A stretch of 64,000 bases of DNA from Natroniella sp046097105 (GTDB lineage: Bacteria; Bacillota; Halanaerobiia; Halobacteroidales; Halobacteroidaceae). Within the stretch, counting starts at the first letter, position 1. Every line of letters starts with the position of its first letter. The stretch is taken from assembly GCF_046097105.1 (NCBI RefSeq), contig NZ_CP175562.1, positions 248,001 through 312,000 on the forward strand, in the 5' to 3' direction. The notes below the pieces were generated by a model. The model was not told the DNA's origin, made no database searches, and saw only the letters and a list, made by a program, of their open reading frames with translations. The position numbers and the translations under genes were made by a program. Shown in pieces: positions 62,072 to 64,000 of the stretch.

Positions 62072-62911
62072 GTGTCTAATAAACTTGAAACTTTAGATTC
62101 CATTTTGATGGTGGCTCCTTATTTGAATAAATTCACATTAGATGATACAGGGGTAATGGTTACAGATAGAGAGAAAGTATTGAGTTATTATCCTGGTGAA
62201 GACTTGGTGTTTGATATAAAAGCTGGAGATAAAATTGATTCTAACTGGTTAGTTCAGAGAGCAATTGAAGAAAGGAAGAGGATAGTTAAGGAACAAGATT
62301 CATCTGTCTGGGGAGTATCTTATATAGGAGTTTCTACTCCTATTTTTGATGATAATAGGAAGGTGATTGGTGGAATTACAATCTTTCAATCGACTGCTCA
62401 AAAGGAGAGGTTATTGGAGGTTGCTAGAGGTTTGTTAGAAAGTACTGAATTAGTAAATAAAGAAGTCGAAGAGATCAGTATTGAGGCTGAAGAAATGGTT
62501 GAAACGGGAGAAGAATTGAATGAAATTTCTACTGAAACTGAAACTCAAGTTAAAGACACAGATGAAATAGTTGAAATTATTAAAAATATTTCGCGTCAAA
62601 TAAAGATGATTGGAATGAATGCTTCGATAGAAGCAGCAAGAGTTGGTGAGGCAGGAAGAGAATTTACAGTTGTTGCTGAAGAGGTTCAGAAATTAGCTGG
62701 GAAGAGTTCAAATTCAATGGCAGAGATAGAAGCAATTTTGACCAAAGTTAGTGAGATAACTGAACAGTTGGATCAGGTATCTAAAAAGATTGATCAGGTC
62801 AGTAACAAACAGAGTAATGTAGTTAACAAAATCTATTGTGAAGTTCAAAATTTAAATGCATTGGGAAATAATGTGGTTGAAATGGCAGAATCTTTGAATC
62901 AGGACACTTAG
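62072..62911 (+). CDS. Soluble chemoreceptor-like protein (MCP signalling domain)
   Basis: About 279 residues, no transmembrane helix. Residues 1-115 form a sensor region (VTDREKVLSYYPGED, VWGVSYIGVSTPIFDDN) resembling the PAS-like domain of short cytosolic receptors. Residues about 130-279 form a coiled-coil with the MCP tip MIGMNASIEAARVGEAGREF, which binds CheA/CheW. GTG start follows GGGAGGGG. It probably senses an intracellular cue; ligand unknown. The coiled coil is short, so a partial signalling role is also possible. Confidence 0.85.
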   Translation: MSNKLETLDSILMVAPYLNKFTLDDTGVMVTDREKVLSYYPGEDLVFDIKAGDKIDSNWLVQRAIEERKRIVKEQDSSVWGVSYIGVSTPIFDDNRKVIGGITIFQSTAQKERLLEVARGLLESTELVNKEVEEISIEAEEMVETGEELNEISTETETQVKDTDEIVEIIKNISRQIKMIGMNASIEAARVGEAGREFTVVAEEVQKLAGKSSNSMAEIEAILTKVSEITEQLDQVSKKIDQVSNKQSNVVNKIYCEVQNLNALGNNVVEMAESLNQDT

Positions 62912-63003
62912 TAAAAACTATTTTAGCTTATTACTTGCAATTTGATTAATAATATGTTAGAGTATTAGCAGATTGACTGATATAAGTGTATATTGGTTTT
63001 CGC

Positions 63004-63079
63004 ACGGGAATAGCTCAATTGGTAGAGCACTGGACTCCAAATCCAGGTGTTGCGGGTTCAAGTCCTGCTTCCCGTGCCA
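63004..63079 (+). tRNA. tRNA-Trp (CCA anticodon)
   Basis: 76 nt. Acceptor ACGGGAA/TTCCCGT, discriminator G and encoded CCA (63077-63079). Anticodon stem CTGGA/TCCAG with loop CTCCAAA gives anticodon CCA. The T arm GCGGG-TTCAAGT-CCTGC is normal. Confidence 0.97.
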
Positions 63080-63181
63080 TTTTTATTTTTTACATAGCAA
63101 AGGTTGAGGGACTGTCTGCGATGACAGTTTGTTTTGATTTTCGAACTAACATTCTAAAACTAAAGATTTAGTTAGCAGTAG

Positions 63182-63211
63182 ACTCTTATCTTAATAGATG
63201 AGAGTTTTTTT
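63182..63211 (+). terminator. Terminator downstream of tRNA-Trp
   Basis: ACTCTTATCT pairs with AGATGAGAGT (one G-U), followed by TTTTTT. Confidence 0.85.
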
Positions 63212-63405
63212 AATTGGTAGTATAATGAATAGTTGCAATCACCCAGGTTAAGTAAAATTTATAAGAAAACAATTACTATAATTGTAGTTTTTAGAATTAA
63301 TCAGACAGTTCTAAAGGATATGACCATTAAATATAGTAATAAATTAATAGGTTTAAATTTACTATGATTAAAATTTGTCGAACCAAACAAAGAGAGGGGG
63401 TTACT

Positions 63406-63558
63406 ATGGAAGATTTTATAGATGCCTTGCTATTTTGGATAGCAGATGAAACTGAAGAAAAAGGGTTTAAAGGTGGAATCAAATCAGTTTTATTAGGTCT
63501 AGTACAGATTATTGTTGTTATTGGAGTTATACTTTTAATATTATTGTCAGCAGTATAA
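63406..63558 (+). CDS. 50-residue small membrane protein
   Basis: Starts MEDFIDALLFWIADETEEKG and ends with a hydrophobic helix (about residues 27-48). GAGAGGGGG precedes ATG 63406. I do not recognise the family. It lies 24 bp before a secreted GLUG-type protein gene and may be cotranscribed with it. Amphipathic start plus one helix is compatible with a tail-anchored peptide. Confidence 0.6.
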   Translation: MEDFIDALLFWIADETEEKGFKGGIKSVLLGLVQIIVVIGVILLILLSAV

Positions 63559-63582
63559 AGATAAAAAAGGGGTGGCAAGTGA

Positions 63583-64000
63583 GTGTTATCTAAAAAGAAT
63601 CTTGTATTAATAATATTGTTACTTTTAATACCAGTTGCAGCAAGAAGAATTAAAATAGGAATTAATATTTTGCCAGCTAGTTATTATGCAAGAAGCTTAG
63701 AGGGAACAGGAACGGCAGAAGATCCATTTATTATTAATGACTTTGAGGGATTAGAGAGATTATCAGATAAGTATTTTTGGAATCAAGATTATAAGTTGGA
63801 GGCATATTATAAGTTGAGTGCTGATATAGATGCCAGTGCAACCAGAAAAAACTATAAGGAAGGAAAAGGTTGGGAGCCTATTGGTTCCGAGGAAGGAAAA
63901 TTTCGAGGAGTGTTTGATGGTAATGGATATAAGATAAAGAACCTATATATTAATAGGAAGAACGAGGATTACATAGGTTTATTTGCTTTTAGTACGGGAA
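63583..64000 (+). CDS. GLUG-motif surface protein (partial, runs off window)
   Basis: GTG 63583 (AAAGGGG upstream) opens a frame that is still open at the window edge, 139 codons seen. A short signal-like N-terminus (LVLIILLLLIPVAA) is followed by GTGTAEDPFIINDFEGLERL, LSADIDAS, GWEPIGSEEGKFRGVFDGNG and YINRKNEDYIGLFAF. This is the pattern of secreted proteins with GLUG repeats, often cell-surface or adhesin-like. The C-terminus, where anchors would lie, is missing. Confidence 0.75.
   Translation, partial: MLSKKNLVLIILLLLIPVAARRIKIGINILPASYYARSLEGTGTAEDPFIINDFEGLERLSDKYFWNQDYKLEAYYKLSADIDASATRKNYKEGKGWEPIGSEEGKFRGVFDGNGYKIKNLYINRKNEDYIGLFAFSTG

Overview
The window is a low-G+C, Gram-positive-type chromosome segment, almost entirely core genome. 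Gene content and order (secA-prfB; csaB beside a TagA-type transferase; hprK; rapZ-yvcK-whiA; cggR-gap-pgk-tpiA-gpmI-eno-secG-rnr-smpB-ssrA) point to Bacillota. The short intergenic palindromes, clostridial-style families (DUF5693, DUF2993, split transketolase) and the alpha-glucan cluster fit an anaerobic, probably halophilic member of the Halanaerobiales. That placement is inferred from protein character, not from a database search.

Layout. 1-5.5 kb: secA, prfB (programmed +1 frameshift), a ZIP metal transporter and a DUF2993 membrane protein. 5.8-9.7 kb: DUF5693 protein, csaB and a TagA/WecG-type glycosyltransferase, a cell-wall polymer module. 9.7-13.2 kb: YitT protein, two-subunit transketolase and deoC (pentose metabolism). 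13.4-16.6 kb: a MntR-type regulator divergent from a metal ABC transporter. 16.8-19.1 kb: S41 protease and divergent polysaccharide deacetylase. 19.2-31.4 kb: uvrB, uvrA and uvrC, interspersed with a ferredoxin-type protein under a CRP/FNR-like box, thrC, two FMN-binding-like lipoproteins and two very small membrane peptides. 31.4-34.2 kb: small zinc-ribbon-like protein, copZ and csoR with a CsoR operator, RseC-like and HAD proteins. 34.3-38.4 kb: FMN-dependent hydroxy-acid dehydrogenase, nicotinate phosphoribosyltransferase, hprK and a HutP-like protein. 38.9-44.1 kb: carbohydrate-binding proteins, DUF4912 protein, GH57 branching-type enzyme and a glycogen-synthase-like GT4. 44.7-47.2 kb: PTS EIIC-like protein and two tandem PHP proteins. 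47.5-63.1 kb: rapZ-yvcK-whiA, the CggR-controlled glycolytic block, secG, rnr, smpB, ssrA, a soluble chemoreceptor-like protein and tRNA-Trp. The window ends inside a GLUG-motif surface protein.

How parts fit together: HprK, RapZ, YvcK and CggR are carbon-state regulators placed near the lower glycolytic operon and an alpha-glucan storage cluster. The three Uvr subunits lie within 12 kb. SmpB, tmRNA and RNase R form the ribosome-rescue set.

The most unusual signals are: (1) a TTGGCCC/GGGCCAA motif scattered about once per kb in all reading frames; (2) a tandem duplication between uvrA and uvrC that carries two paralogous 28-residue membrane peptides and a decayed copy of the uvrC 5' end; (3) several families of intergenic palindromes and terminal-inverted-repeat elements, including two near-identical 385-bp copies; (4) a perfect TGTGA-N6-TCACA box centred at -41.5 from a TATAAT; (5) a metal sensor and its neighbouring metal-binding protein that have each lost a conserved metal-ligand histidine.
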